Positions 17,199 through 26,155 of a stretch of DNA of 64,000 bases are shown piece after piece. The notes under the pieces are model-generated. The model saw only the letters and a program-made list of their open reading frames with translations, did no database searches and was not told the DNA's origin. Source of the DNA: Bradyrhizobium quebecense. Its GTDB lineage: Bacteria > Pseudomonadota > Alphaproteobacteria > Rhizobiales > Xanthobacteraceae. The stretch's first letter is position 1. Every line of letters starts with the position of its first letter. The DNA is taken from assembly GCF_013373795.3 (NCBI RefSeq), contig NZ_CP088022.1:558001-622000 (forward strand). Direction: 5' to 3'. Both the position numbers and the translations under genes were made by a program.

Positions 17199-17687
17199 AT
17201 GAATCTGTCGTTCAACATCGCCGAACAAGGCGAGGGGTCTTATCGTCTGCTCACGATCCTGCGCTGGGTCATGGTGGTGATCTTCGTGTCGTTCGGCATG
17301 CAGAAGTTCACGCTGCAATCGGCGCAAGGCATCGTGCAATTCATCAGCAACAGCCCGTTTGTCTCGTGGCTGTCGGTGTTCGGCCTTCGCGGCGAGGCCT
17401 ATGTGCTCGGCGTCACCGAGTTCGGCATCGCCGTGCTGCTTGCCGCCGGCGCGTTCAGCCCGATCCTGTCCGCGATCGGCGCATTGATGGGCGTGATCAC
17501 CTTTGCGGTGACCTGGTCGTTCTTCTTTACGACACCCGGGGTGGTGAAATGGAGCCTGTCGACCGACCCGATGGCCTGGAACCTGGCCGGCGAGTTCCTG
17601 TTCAAGGACATCGTGCTGCTCTGCGTCTGCCTCGTGCTGCTGCTGGCGTCGTTGCCGCGGTCGATCGTCCGGTTGCGAAGCGGATAG
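17199..17687 (+). CDS. DUF417/YkgB (RclC-like) inner-membrane protein
   Basis: The 162-residue protein has four hydrophobic spans: about 18-36, 65-83, 85-108 and 132-150. The F-GMQKFT segment after span one and FLFKDIVLL before span four are recognisable features of the DUF417 family, which includes RclC of the E. coli reactive-chlorine-resistance set. No rclA or rclB relative is next to it. The exact function is unsettled. It is a single gene, 164 bases after the TetR gene and with its own weak ribosome site. Confidence 0.75.
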   Translation: MNLSFNIAEQGEGSYRLLTILRWVMVVIFVSFGMQKFTLQSAQGIVQFISNSPFVSWLSVFGLRGEAYVLGVTEFGIAVLLAAGAFSPILSAIGALMGVITFAVTWSFFFTTPGVVKWSLSTDPMAWNLAGEFLFKDIVLLCVCLVLLLASLPRSIVRLRSG

Positions 17688-18216
17688 GCGCGCGCCGTGC
17701 GTTCAATAGTTAAGCCATGCTTAACCACGGCATCGCGCGCGCCCTGCATCGGGAACAGGACAATCCGTCGCATGCAGCCGTGTCTTGCAAATCGAATCCC
17801 ATGGGCATATGCAACCCTTGATTGACGAATTGTTGCTAGTAAGAAACCGTCCCCGGGTTGGGAGCGGAATGTGGCGAAGTCAGACATATCGGCGGCGAGT
17901 CCGGCAAGCGTCGGTATTGCCTCTCCGTCGCTGCACATTTCTCGTATTTTCAAACGTCCCGCATTTTTTAGTTCCATTGCAGTTCCCGCGCCGTGGCTGG
18001 AGTGGGAGGGCGGTCGCGATCGCGGGTTCCGGGAGTGACCGCCGGAGCAGCGATCGGGCCGCCGTTCCCCAGCCGGAACGGGTCACGGTGCAAGACGCGC
18101 GATCGTGAATTCGGACACGTGGGTTCCATCGCTAGGATCGCGATGTCGCCATCTCTCGATGGCTGAACAGGTCCACCCGCGGGTCATACCGCAACATCGT
18201 CCCGAATTCGTTCTAC
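17688..18216 (+). other. Intergenic stretch without a convincing gene
   Basis: These 529 bases have scattered short frames in several phases, none with a ribosome site or family resemblance. The composition is less GC-biased near 17700-17960. A short GC-rich inverted motif lies near 18000-18060, but no repeat family or RNA was recognised. Confidence 0.4.
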
Positions 18217-19347
18217 ATGAGACAATGGCTCTTCGTCCGGATCGCGGCCGTCCTGCTTGCCGTTGCCGCTAGCGTGCTGACGGCAGCGCGGGCTGATTCC
18301 GACATGGATGCGCAGATCAGGGACATCGTCACGACGGAACTGGCGCCAACCGCGACCGCGGCCGATCCGGGCGGCCTTGCCGCGGCGGTCTATGCCGGCG
18401 GTCGGGTCGCCTTCTTCAACTACGGCTTCGCCGACGCTGCCGCAAAGCGGCCGGTCACCTCGGACACGCTGTTCAATCTCGCCTCGTTGCGCAAGCTGTT
18501 CGAGGCGACACTGGTTGCCCTCGGCACCGAGCGCGGCGAATTGCGGCTGGACGATCCCGTCGGCAAGTATCTGCCGGAGTTGCACGGCGACTATATCAGC
18601 CGCGTCACGGTCGGCGAGCTTGTCGACCATACATCGGGGCTGCTGCTGCCAACCGATCATCCGCCCTGGCCGAACGAGGCCTTCAGCCGCGATCAGTTCA
18701 TCGCGATGCTCAATGCCTGGACGCCCCAGAAAGGAGAGCAGCCGGGCAAGCAGCGCATCTACAGCCACGCCGGCTATGTCCTGCTGCAACTGGTGCTGGA
18801 GCAGCGCTATCGCATGCCGATCACGACGTTGATCGAGAGCCGTATCCTCAGGCCGCTCGGCATGACCTCGACCTTCGTTCCGGATCGTGGCGAGGACAAT
18901 CGCGCGGCGATGGCGCCGGAGATCATGCAGCGCATGGTCCAGGGCTACTCCCATGACGGAACGGCGATCGGTCCACCCGGCAATCAGCAGAGCTATTACG
19001 ATTTTTCCGGCACCGGCCAGATGTTCTCGTCGGCGCGCGATCTCGGCATGCTGCTGCGCGCCTGTCTCGACGGCGCGGTGATCGATCCCGAATTGCGCGC
19101 GGCATTGCAGATGACCATGCGCGAGAGTTTTCGTGTCGATGCGACGTTCGGGCAGGCGATGGCGTGGGAGCATGTGCGGCTGGACGGTGTCACCGTCATC
19201 GACAAACCCGGCGGTCTCAACAATGCCTCGGCCTATATCGGCCTGGTGCCGGCGCGCCGGTTCGGCATCGTGCTGCTCGCCAATCGCGGCGACTATCCGC
19301 ACGAGATCGCGCGCTACAGGATCCTGCCGGCACTCGCGCGACTTTGA
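18217..19347 (+). CDS. Exported serine hydrolase of the beta-lactamase (class C)/esterase fold
   Basis: The 376-residue protein has a signal peptide (about 1-26, ending ARA) and the catalytic set of the penicillin-binding-protein/beta-lactamase fold. S90-L-R-K93 is the SxxK motif, Y182-S-H184 the YxN-type motif, and DKPGG near 330 replaces the KTG box. Such proteins include esterases, D-aminopeptidases and peptidoglycan-related enzymes, and resistance should not be assumed. No clear ribosome site precedes the ATG. It is a lone gene between two non-coding gaps. Confidence 0.82.
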   Translation: MRQWLFVRIAAVLLAVAASVLTAARADSDMDAQIRDIVTTELAPTATAADPGGLAAAVYAGGRVAFFNYGFADAAAKRPVTSDTLFNLASLRKLFEATLVALGTERGELRLDDPVGKYLPELHGDYISRVTVGELVDHTSGLLLPTDHPPWPNEAFSRDQFIAMLNAWTPQKGEQPGKQRIYSHAGYVLLQLVLEQRYRMPITTLIESRILRPLGMTSTFVPDRGEDNRAAMAPEIMQRMVQGYSHDGTAIGPPGNQQSYYDFSGTGQMFSSARDLGMLLRACLDGAVIDPELRAALQMTMRESFRVDATFGQAMAWEHVRLDGVTVIDKPGGLNNASAYIGLVPARRFGIVLLANRGDYPHEIARYRILPALARL

Positions 19348-19498
19348 TCAAAACCAAGATACTTTAGCTATGCCGCGTGCCAATCCGATGACACGGCCTG
19401 CGCGGCCGAGCAGGGGATGCATGCAAAAATCGTCATGGCGCGGAACCGCGATCGGCTATACAAACCGGTAGCTTCTTCTCCTGCTTGAAGAGGCTGAT

Positions 19499-19831
19499 AT
19501 GACTGATTTACAAAATTCTGATTTGCACGCCCCTGATTTGCATACTTGGCTTTCGCAACAGCCGCACGGCTTGCGAACCTACCGGACCCTCCAGGAAAAA
19601 CTCGAGACCTTGAGCAGGCATCAGCCGGAGCAACGGGCCATGTGCCGGCTGCTGAGCGGTCTCGTCGGCAACTACATCGAGGCTTTTGACGAGGAGCCGC
19701 TGCCGGTCGCGGTCGCCGACCGCGCCTATGGCCGCCTGCTCGATCTGGTCGCGAGCCTCGATCTCAAGGGCAATCCCGACCGGCGCCTCGCCGACATCAA
19801 CCGCATCGCGTCCTGCGATCTGTTGAATTGA
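19499..19831 (+). CDS. Small hypothetical protein beside the glycogen genes
   Basis: A 110-residue soluble protein with an acidic, leucine-rich character and repeated LHxxDLH near the N terminus. An AAGAGG ribosome site precedes the ATG. It ends seven bases from the convergent stop of glgA. I do not recognise the family; its position near glgA-glgC is suggestive but not evidence of a role in glycogen metabolism. Confidence 0.65.
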   Translation: MTDLQNSDLHAPDLHTWLSQQPHGLRTYRTLQEKLETLSRHQPEQRAMCRLLSGLVGNYIEAFDEEPLPVAVADRAYGRLLDLVASLDLKGNPDRRLADINRIASCDLLN

Positions 19832-19838
19832 TCGCGCG

Positions 19839-21293
19839 TCATCCTCGCGCGGCGGCGAGCTCGCGGTAGAGCGCGGCGTAGCGGCCGGCGCGATTGTGCC
19901 AGGAGACGTCGGTGGCCATGCCGGCCTGCTGCAGCCGGCGCCACGTCACCTTGTCGTTGAACAGCAGGTTCGCTGTGCGCAAGCCATGGGCGAGCGCTTC
20001 CGAGGTCACGGGTGCAAACTTGACGCCGGTCGCAGCACTGCCGGTGACCGCGGCTTCGTCGAAGCCCTGCACGGTGTCGGCAAGGCCGCCGACATTGGCA
20101 ACGATCGGGACCGCGCCGTAGCGCAGCGCGCACAGCTGGGTGAGGCCGCACGGCTCGAACCGCGACGGCACCGCGAGCGCATCCGCGCCTGCCTGGATCA
20201 GATGCGCCAGCGCCTCGTCATAGCCGATCACGACCGCGATCCGCCCGGGGTTGTCGCGCGCCAGCTCGGCGTAGCGATCCTGCAGATCGCGATCGCCGCT
20301 GCCGAGCAGCGCGAGCTGAATGCCTTCGCCGAGCAATGTCGGAATGTTCTCCAGCAGCAGGTCGAGCCCCTTCTGCCATGACAGCCGGCTGATGACGCCG
20401 AGCAGCATCGCGTCCGGTGCCGGATCAAGCCCGAAGCGCTGCTGCAGCGCCGCCTTGTTGGCTGCGCGCCCCACCATTTGTCCGGCGCTGAAGCGCGCGG
20501 CGATGTCGGGATCGGTGGCCGGATTCCACACATCGATGTCGATACCGTTGAGAATGCCGCTCAGCACGTCGGAGCGTTCGCGCAACAGGCCGCCGAGCCC
20601 CATGCCGCCTTCGTCGCTCTGGATCTCCTGCGCATAAGTCGGCGACACCGTGGTGATGCGGTCGGCGAATTGCAGGCCGGCTTTCAATAGGCTGATGGTG
20701 CCGTAATATTCGACCCCGTGAAGCGAATAGGCCTCACCCGGAAGACCAAACGCAGCCAGCATGTCCGGCGAGAATTGCCCCTGATAGGCGAGATTGTGCA
20801 CGGTCATCACCGTGCCCGGCCGCGGCTGCTCACCGTAATGCAGATAGGCCGGCGCGAGCCCGGCCTGCCAGTCATGCGCATGCACGATGTCGGGGACGAG
20901 GCCCTCGATCGCACCCCGGCCGATTTCGGCCGCCATCCGCGACAGCGCCGCAAATCGGATGCCGTTGTCGGGCCAGTCGCGTCCGTCGGGACCGACATAG
21001 GGATTGCCGGGGCGCGCATAGAGATGCGGCGCGTCGAGCGCAACAAGATCGAGGCCGTCATGGGTACCGCCGAGCACGCGGATCGGCCCGCCGTAAAATT
21101 CTCCCCAGTTCAGCAGCGTCTCCGCGGAGGTCAGCGCCTTGAGCACATCGGGATAGCCAGGCACCAGCGTCCGCGTCGTGACGCCGTGCTGCTTCAGCGC
21201 CGCCGGCAGCGCGCCGACCACGTCGGCGAGGCCGCCGGTCTTGACGATCGGGTAGACTTCCGAGGCGACCGCGAGGACGCGGATGGGCGTCAT
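19839..21293 (-). CDS. glgA: Glycogen synthase
   Basis: The 484-residue enzyme starts [25 protein letters not shown]; the KTGGL motif (K18-G21) binds ADP-glucose in bacterial glycogen synthases. [16 protein letters not shown] and the C-terminal active-site segment [11 protein letters not shown] with its EPCGLT motif are intact, placing it in glycosyltransferase family 5. It elongates alpha-1,4-glucan from ADP-glucose. The ATG at 21293 overlaps the TGA of glgC by four bases, giving a glgC-glgA operon. Length is normal for the family. Confidence 0.95.
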   Translation of the reverse strand: MTPIRVLAVASEVYPIVKTGGLADVVGALPAALKQHGVTTRTLVPGYPDVLKALTSAETLLNWGEFYGGPIRVLGGTHDGLDLVALDAPHLYARPGNPYVGPDGRDWPDNGIRFAALSRMAAEIGRGAIEGLVPDIVHAHDWQAGLAPAYLHYGEQPRPGTVMTVHNLAYQGQFSPDMLAAFGLPGEAYSLHGVEYYGTISLLKAGLQFADRITTVSPTYAQEIQSDEGGMGLGGLLRERSDVLSGILNGIDIDVWNPATDPDIAARFSAGQMVGRAANKAALQQRFGLDPAPDAMLLGVISRLSWQKGLDLLLENIPTLLGEGIQLALLGSGDRDLQDRYAELARDNPGRIAVVIGYDEALAHLIQAGADALAVPSRFEPCGLTQLCALRYGAVPIVANVGGLADTVQGFDEAAVTGSAATGVKFAPVTSEALAHGLRTANLLFNDKVTWRRLQQAGMATDVSWHNRAGRYAALYRELAAARG

Positions 21294-22552
21294 GTCGGGA
21301 GCCTGTCGATCATCGGTTGCGTGATCAGCGTGATCCCGTTCTCGGTGGTGCGGAATCGCTTGCCGTCGAACTCGGGATCCTCGCCGACCACCAGCCCTTC
21401 CGGAATCCGCACGCCGCGATCGATCACGACATTTCTGAGCCGCGCGCCGCGGCCGACATTCACATAGGGCATGATCACCGCGTTCTCGACATTGGCGTAG
21501 GAATTGACGTGAACGCCGGTGAACAGCAGCGACCGGCGCAGCGCGGCGCCCGAGATGATGCAGGCGCCCGAGACCAGCGAGGTCACCGCCTGGCCGCGCC
21601 GTCCGTCCTCGTCGTGGACGAATTTGGCGGGCGGGGTGATCTCGGCATAGGTCCAGATCGGCCATGCGCGGTCGTAGAGATCGAGCTCCGGCACGACGTC
21701 GGTGAGATCGATGTTGGCGCCCCAATAGGCGTCGACGGTGCCGACATCGCGCCAGTAGGAGCGGGGATCGTCGCCGGAGCGGACGCAGGAATCGTTGAAC
21801 TGATGCGCCACCGCGCGGCCGTGCTTGACGATATAGGGGATGATGTCCCTGCCGAAATCGTGGTTGGAATTCGGATCGGCGGCATCGCGGCGCAATTCGT
21901 CGAACAGGAATTGCGAGTCGAACACGTAGATGCCCATGCTGGCCAGCGACTTGTCGGGCTTGCCGGGCATCGGCGGCGGATCGGCCGGCTTCTCCAGGAA
22001 CGACTGGACCAGGCCGTTGTCGTCGACATGCATGATGCCGAAGCCGCTGGATTCGGTGCGCGGCATCTCGAGGCAGCCGACCGTGACGTCGGCGCCACTC
22101 TCGACATGCTGCTTCAGCATCACCTCGTAGTCCATCTTGTAGATGTGGTCGCCGGCGAGCACCAGGATGTATTTGGTGCCGTGCGCCTCGAGGATATCGA
22201 TGTTCTGATACACGGCGTCCGCCGTGCCGAGATACCAGTTGGTCTCGGAGACGCGCTGGCTTGCCGGCAGGATGTCAAAACTCTCGTTTCGTTCCGGGCG
22301 GAAGAAGTTCCAGCCGCCTTGCAGATGTCGGATCAGGCTGTGCGCCTTGTACTGGGTCGCCACCGCGATGCGGCGGATGCCCGAGTTCACGGCGTTGGAG
22401 AGCGCGAAATCGATGATGCGGGACTTGCCGCCGAAATACACCGCCGGCTTGGCGCGCCTGTCGGTGAGCTCCTGAAGTCTGCTGCCGCGTCCGCCGGCCA
22501 GCACATAGGCGAGGGCGTGACGCGACAATGGTTCATTTCCGACACTTCTCAT
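21290..22552 (-). CDS. glgC: Glucose-1-phosphate adenylyltransferase (ADP-glucose pyrophosphorylase)
   Basis: A 420-residue enzyme with the nucleotidyltransferase loop [13 protein letters not shown], the substrate lysine in [24 protein letters not shown] and [12 protein letters not shown], then the C-terminal left-handed beta-helix. It makes ADP-glucose from glucose-1-phosphate and ATP, the committed step of glycogen synthesis. The start is taken as the second ATG (22552): GGGAGG abuts the first ATG (22558) with no spacing but is six bases from the second. The gene is first in a two-gene operon with glgA. Confidence 0.95.
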   Translation of the reverse strand: MRSVGNEPLSRHALAYVLAGGRGSRLQELTDRRAKPAVYFGGKSRIIDFALSNAVNSGIRRIAVATQYKAHSLIRHLQGGWNFFRPERNESFDILPASQRVSETNWYLGTADAVYQNIDILEAHGTKYILVLAGDHIYKMDYEVMLKQHVESGADVTVGCLEMPRTESSGFGIMHVDDNGLVQSFLEKPADPPPMPGKPDKSLASMGIYVFDSQFLFDELRRDAADPNSNHDFGRDIIPYIVKHGRAVAHQFNDSCVRSGDDPRSYWRDVGTVDAYWGANIDLTDVVPELDLYDRAWPIWTYAEITPPAKFVHDEDGRRGQAVTSLVSGACIISGAALRRSLLFTGVHVNSYANVENAVIMPYVNVGRGARLRNVVIDRGVRIPEGLVVGEDPEFDGKRFRTTENGITLITQPMIDRLPT

Positions 22553-22799
22553 GGTCATCCTCCCAGAACTTCAGGCGTGGCCCCGCTACCTTCTCTTGTC
22601 CGGAAGGCCTGATCGGGCGCCAACGGGGCCGATCGGAACGTAGCAAGCGCGCCCCGGTTGGGCAAAGCGGGATGGCGGATTTTCGTTCCCCGGATCCCGG
22701 CCTCTGAAGATCGGGGTTGCGGGCCGGTTAAGGCTATTGACGGCGCGCGATTTCGGCCTAGAGCAGGCCTGCGCATTTCCTGCCCAAGGCCGGCATCTC

Positions 22800-24032
22800 A
22801 TGACAGTTTTGTCCGTCACGCCCCAGAACATCCGTGCAATGCTGCTGCTGCGCCACGAGATCGCGCTGCTCGACGTCAGGCATGAGGCCGAATTCGCCAC
22901 GGGCCATCCGCTGTTTGCCGCCAACATGGCGGCCGGCCGGATCGCGCTCGAAGCCGAGCTGCGACTGCCGCGCAAGGACGTGCCGATCGTTCTCTATGAC
23001 AATGGCGAGGGACTGGTCGCTGCCGCGGCTGGCGAGTTGCAGGCGCTGGGCTACAGCAACGTTGCGGCGCTCGCCGGCGGCCTGCAGGGCTGGAAGGCGG
23101 CCGGCTACGAGGTGTTCGAGGACGTCAATTCCTACGCCAAGGCCTTCGGCGAGTTGGTCGAGTCGCGCCGGCACACGCCCTCGCTGAGCGCCGACGAGGT
23201 CGCCGCGCTGATAGCCGACAAGGCCAACATCGCGATCCTCGATGTCCGCCGCTTCGACGAATATGCCACCATGAACATCCCGGGCTCGGTCAGCGTGCCC
23301 GGCGCGGAGCTGGTGCTGCGCGCAGGGAGCGCGGCACCCGATCCCGACACCACCATCATCGTCAACTGCGCCGGCCGCACCCGCTCGATCATCGGCACGC
23401 AGTCGCTGATCAATGCCGCGCTGCCCAACAAGGTGTGGGCGCTGCGCAACGGTACGATCGGCTGGACGCTCGCGAAACACGATCTCGAACACGGCGCCGG
23501 CCAGCGCGGTGGCATCGGGCCGTTCGCGGGGGCCGCCGACAATGCACGCGAGGTCGCCTATCGCGCGGGCGTCCGCCACATCGGCGCGGCTGAACTCGCC
23601 GCGCTGGAAAAGGACGCACGCCGCACGCTGTATCGCTTCGACGTGCGCGACGCCGAGGAGTACGCCGCAGGCCATCTGGCCGGCTTCCGCCATTATGCGG
23701 GCGGCCAGCTGGTGCAGGAAATCGATATGGCCGCGCCGGTGCGCGGCGCCCGCATCGTGCTGACCGACGACAAGAGCATCCGCGCCGACATGACGGCGTC
23801 CTGGCTCGCGCAGATGGGCTGGGAGGTCTATGTGCTCGACGGCTGCTATAACGGCCCGCTTGAAGTCGGACAGTCGCGTGTCGTGCCGAGGCCCGATCCC
23901 GCGCACCGCTACCGGCGTCCCTATGAAAGCACCGGCGTCGCGGAGCAGGCGATGCAGGCCTATCTCGATTGGGAGTACGGCCTTGTCGACCAGCTGCGCC
24001 GCGACGGCACGCATGGGTTTTATGTGATCTAG
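22800..24032 (+). CDS. Multi-domain rhodanese-like protein
   Basis: The 410-residue protein contains at least three rhodanese-like domains, at about 1-106, 125-225 and 265-365. Only the second has an active-site cysteine, C190 in NCAGRTRS, which suggests sulfurtransferase activity there. The equivalent loops of the first (D67, YDNGEG) and third (TDDKS) domains hold Asp instead, so those repeats are probably structural. Substrate and partner are unknown. The ATG at 22800 is preferred over an in-frame start at 22737. No signal peptide is seen, so the protein is cytoplasmic. Confidence 0.85.
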   Translation: MTVLSVTPQNIRAMLLLRHEIALLDVRHEAEFATGHPLFAANMAAGRIALEAELRLPRKDVPIVLYDNGEGLVAAAAGELQALGYSNVAALAGGLQGWKAAGYEVFEDVNSYAKAFGELVESRRHTPSLSADEVAALIADKANIAILDVRRFDEYATMNIPGSVSVPGAELVLRAGSAAPDPDTTIIVNCAGRTRSIIGTQSLINAALPNKVWALRNGTIGWTLAKHDLEHGAGQRGGIGPFAGAADNAREVAYRAGVRHIGAAELAALEKDARRTLYRFDVRDAEEYAAGHLAGFRHYAGGQLVQEIDMAAPVRGARIVLTDDKSIRADMTASWLAQMGWEVYVLDGCYNGPLEVGQSRVVPRPDPAHRYRRPYESTGVAEQAMQAYLDWEYGLVDQLRRDGTHGFYVI

Positions 24033-24553
24033 CGGATGACGTGGTGACGGCGGTGCGACCGCATCGGATGCGATAGCCTGCCGTCGCAGGGGCGCACTGC
24101 CAAAATATCGAAAACAACCCCATGCAAAGTAGCCGGTGGCTGCCGGGGGACACGGCAACTTGACTCGTCGGGCAAATCAGCGGCATTCTTCCATTATTCA
24201 GAAATCGTGGCACACGTCCCTCGCATGGGAAACCTTGGCGCGTCGCTTCCTTGTGGCCATCCTTCGAGACGCCCGCCGTTGGCGGGCTCACAGGGTGACG
24301 GGGTGATTGCTCAGCTTGCTCAGTGTCATCACCCGCTCATGCGGGTGATCCAGTATTCCAGAGGTGTCAGTATTCGAACTGATAGGCCGCGGCGTACTGG
24401 GTCGCCCGGTCGAGCCGGGCGATGACAGCGATGGACGAGGATATACGGCCACGCTCCGGACGACGCTTCGCGTCGTTCGTCGCGTGTCGACCTCCCTCGC
24501 AAGCGGGAGAGGTATAGTGAGTCAGTGGAGGGAGATCGCGATACTCTCGGTCT
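24033..24553 (+). repeat. Intergenic region with several palindromic repeats, no gene
   Basis: Two clear hairpins lie here: ATCACCCGC/GCGGGTGAT with loop TCAT (24328-24349), and TCGCCCGG/CCGGGCGA with a five-base loop (24402-24422). A further degenerate piece near 24490-24512 resembles the CCCTC...GAGGG family seen at 36877 and 47994. These look like a mosaic of dispersed intergenic elements. The rhodanese and SMP-30-like genes converge on this stretch, so the hairpins may also end transcription. Confidence 0.6.
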
Positions 24554-25621
24554 TCACTTCGGCAGCACCACCGGCGTCAGCTTGAACGGGCCGGGGTCCT
24601 TGCCCTTGTTGTCGCCGATCACGTAGGACAGTTTGCCTTCGGCGACCCAGCCGACATCGCCGACCTGCGTCACCGAGACCGGCTCGGCCAGACCATCCTT
24701 GATGGTGTCGATGGTGGCATCGCCGCCCTTCACGGTGACCTTGTCGAGCTTGCCATTGCCTTCGATCAGCAGGAAGCCGCCGCCATGGGCGCGCAGCGCG
24801 TCGGCGTGGTCGAGCGGCCGCGACGGCTTGAGCTCCGTCACGGCGCCGGCCTTGCCGTCCTTCATCTCGATCTTGAACAGCTTTGCCGGAACGAAGGTCG
24901 TGACATAGAGGTTGCCGTCGGCGCCGATCGCGATGCCGTCGAGCCCGACGCCGTCCTTGGCCGGCGCGAGCTGCGGATCGGTCGCGAAGGTCGCGAGCGC
25001 CGTGCCGCCGGGCTTCACGCTGTAGACGAAAGGCGCGAAGGAATCGCTGACATAGGCGGTGCCGTCGGCGCCGACCACGATGTCGTTGCAGAACGATTTC
25101 GGATCGGTCAGGGCAAAGCTGCCCTTCGGTGCGCCGCTCTTCAGATCGAAGGTCTTCAGCCAGGCGCCCTTGACGTCGCTCGGCCCCGCGACGCCCATGG
25201 CGCTGATGTCGTTGGAGCAGACACAGAGTGTTCCGCTCTTCTCGTCGGCGAGCACGCCGAGCGTCGAGCGGCTGTCTGCAGCACCCGGCTTGACCAGTTG
25301 CTCGGCCTTGCCGCCGGCGATCTTGGTCACCCCGCCATGGTTGAAGCTGCCGACATAAAGCGTACCGTCGGAGGTCGAGGTCACGCTCTCCGGGAAACTC
25401 TTGTCGGGAACTCCGACCGGAGCGGTTTCGGCGCGGGCTATACCGGCCATGCCGAGCGCAAGGATGGTGGCCGCGGCGCGCGCTAGATTCTTATTTTGAC
25501 GCGTTTTCTTCACGCGAACCGGCATCCACTTCGCTCGAAAACGCTCCGCCGATGCGCGGCGGATCTTGAGCAGTTCTCCCGTTGCGCGCGGATGTCCCGC
25601 GTCGCCGTTCTTTTTTATCAT
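24554..25621 (-). CDS. Exported SMP-30/gluconolactonase-like beta-propeller protein
   Basis: The 355-residue frame ends in a six-bladed propeller of the SMP-30/strictosidine-synthase type, with repeats such as PESVTSTSDGTLYVGSFNHGG, CNDIVVGADGTAYVSDSF and DGIAIGADGNLYVTTF. A signal sequence with hydrophobic core AAATILALGMAGIARA is present, but about 45 residues precede it from the ATG at 25621, which has a GAGGAA ribosome site. Residues 27-40 are encoded by a dispersed palindromic element (25501-25544). Shorter starts at 25525 (ATG) or 25513 (GTG) give a normal signal peptide but lack a ribosome site. Catalytic function is not evident; sugar-lactone hydrolysis is only a possibility. Confidence 0.75.
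   Translation of the reverse strand: MIKKNGDAGHPRATGELLKIRRASAERFRAKWMPVRVKKTRQNKNLARAAATILALGMAGIARAETAPVGVPDKSFPESVTSTSDGTLYVGSFNHGGVTKIAGGKAEQLVKPGAADSRSTLGVLADEKSGTLCVCSNDISAMGVAGPSDVKGAWLKTFDLKSGAPKGSFALTDPKSFCNDIVVGADGTAYVSDSFAPFVYSVKPGGTALATFATDPQLAPAKDGVGLDGIAIGADGNLYVTTFVPAKLFKIEMKDGKAGAVTELKPSRPLDHADALRAHGGGFLLIEGNGKLDKVTVKGGDATIDTIKDGLAEPVSVTQVGDVGWVAEGKLSYVIGDNKGKDPGPFKLTPVVLPK
25501..25544. repeat. 44-bp dispersed palindromic element, copy 1
   Basis: The unit is bounded by GCGTTTTC (25501-25508) and its complement GAAAACGC (25537-25544), with a second inner pairing. A near-identical copy is at 60095-60138. The copy lies inside the reading frame of the SMP-30-like gene. Elements of this type are common between genes in Bradyrhizobium. 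Confidence 0.8.
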
Positions 25622-25830
25622 GATCGCGTTTCCTCAATGAACCTGGTTGGACCAGGCAGGAATTGTGAGGCGATCGTCTCCGGTCGATGGTTGTTGTCTG
25701 CAGGGTTCCCGACCGGATTGTTCACCCGCCTGCCTTGTCGTCTCGATATATACGCTAGTATATAGCGCAAGGAAAGCTGCAGAGAGAGGAAGCTGCGGAG
25801 CGGGAAGCTGCGACGGCCGGAGGGCGCGTC

Positions 25831-26034
25831 ATGGAGTGGGAACTGGCGTCACGCCACCGATGCGTGTGCTGCGGCGGCGTCATCGATGGGCTGGCCGACG
25901 ATGGTGCGATCGGATTCGAACCGCGGATCGGCCTGTTTGCGGATGAGCGTGCGTTCGTCCGCAACGAATGCACCGCGAGCTTGATCGCGGCAGCAGCACG
26001 GCGCAGGCAGGAAGTGGTTCGGCGGAAGTCGTAA
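25831..26034 (+). CDS. Small hypothetical protein with a Cys-rich start
   Basis: A 67-residue frame preceded by GGAGGG seven bases before the ATG, which is the main argument for it being real. Residues 10-16 read RCVCCGG, with one further Cys near residue 48, possibly a small metal site. The C-terminal third is basic and helical. Codon third positions are moderately GC-rich. No family was recognised and it is flanked by non-coding sequence, so it may still be spurious. Confidence 0.42.
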   Translation: MEWELASRHRCVCCGGVIDGLADDGAIGFEPRIGLFADERAFVRNECTASLIAAAARRRQEVVRRKS

Positions 26035-26051
26035 AGCGAAATGCTTCTGGT

Positions 26052-26140
26052 TCCGTCATTGCGAGGAGCGCAAGCGACGAAGCAATCCATCTATCCCCAT
26101 GCGGCGAGATGGATTGCTTCGCTGCGCTCGCAATGACGGA
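26052..26140. repeat. 89-bp dispersed palindromic repeat
   Basis: Outer arms TCCGTCATTGCGAG and its exact complement (26127-26140) enclose inner arms AAGCAATCCATCT / AGATGGATTGCTT, forming a long two-part hairpin. It ends 15 bases beyond the stop of the minus-strand serine hydrolase gene and could act as its terminator. The sequence type is a familiar intergenic repeat of this bacterial group. Confidence 0.85.
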
Positions 26141-26155
26141 GCTGCCGATCTTCAC

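Noticed and set aside
17785-18108. Possible 107-residue protein in the gap before the serine hydrolase
   Set aside because: It needs a TTG start, has no ribosome site and no family likeness, and several frames are equally open.
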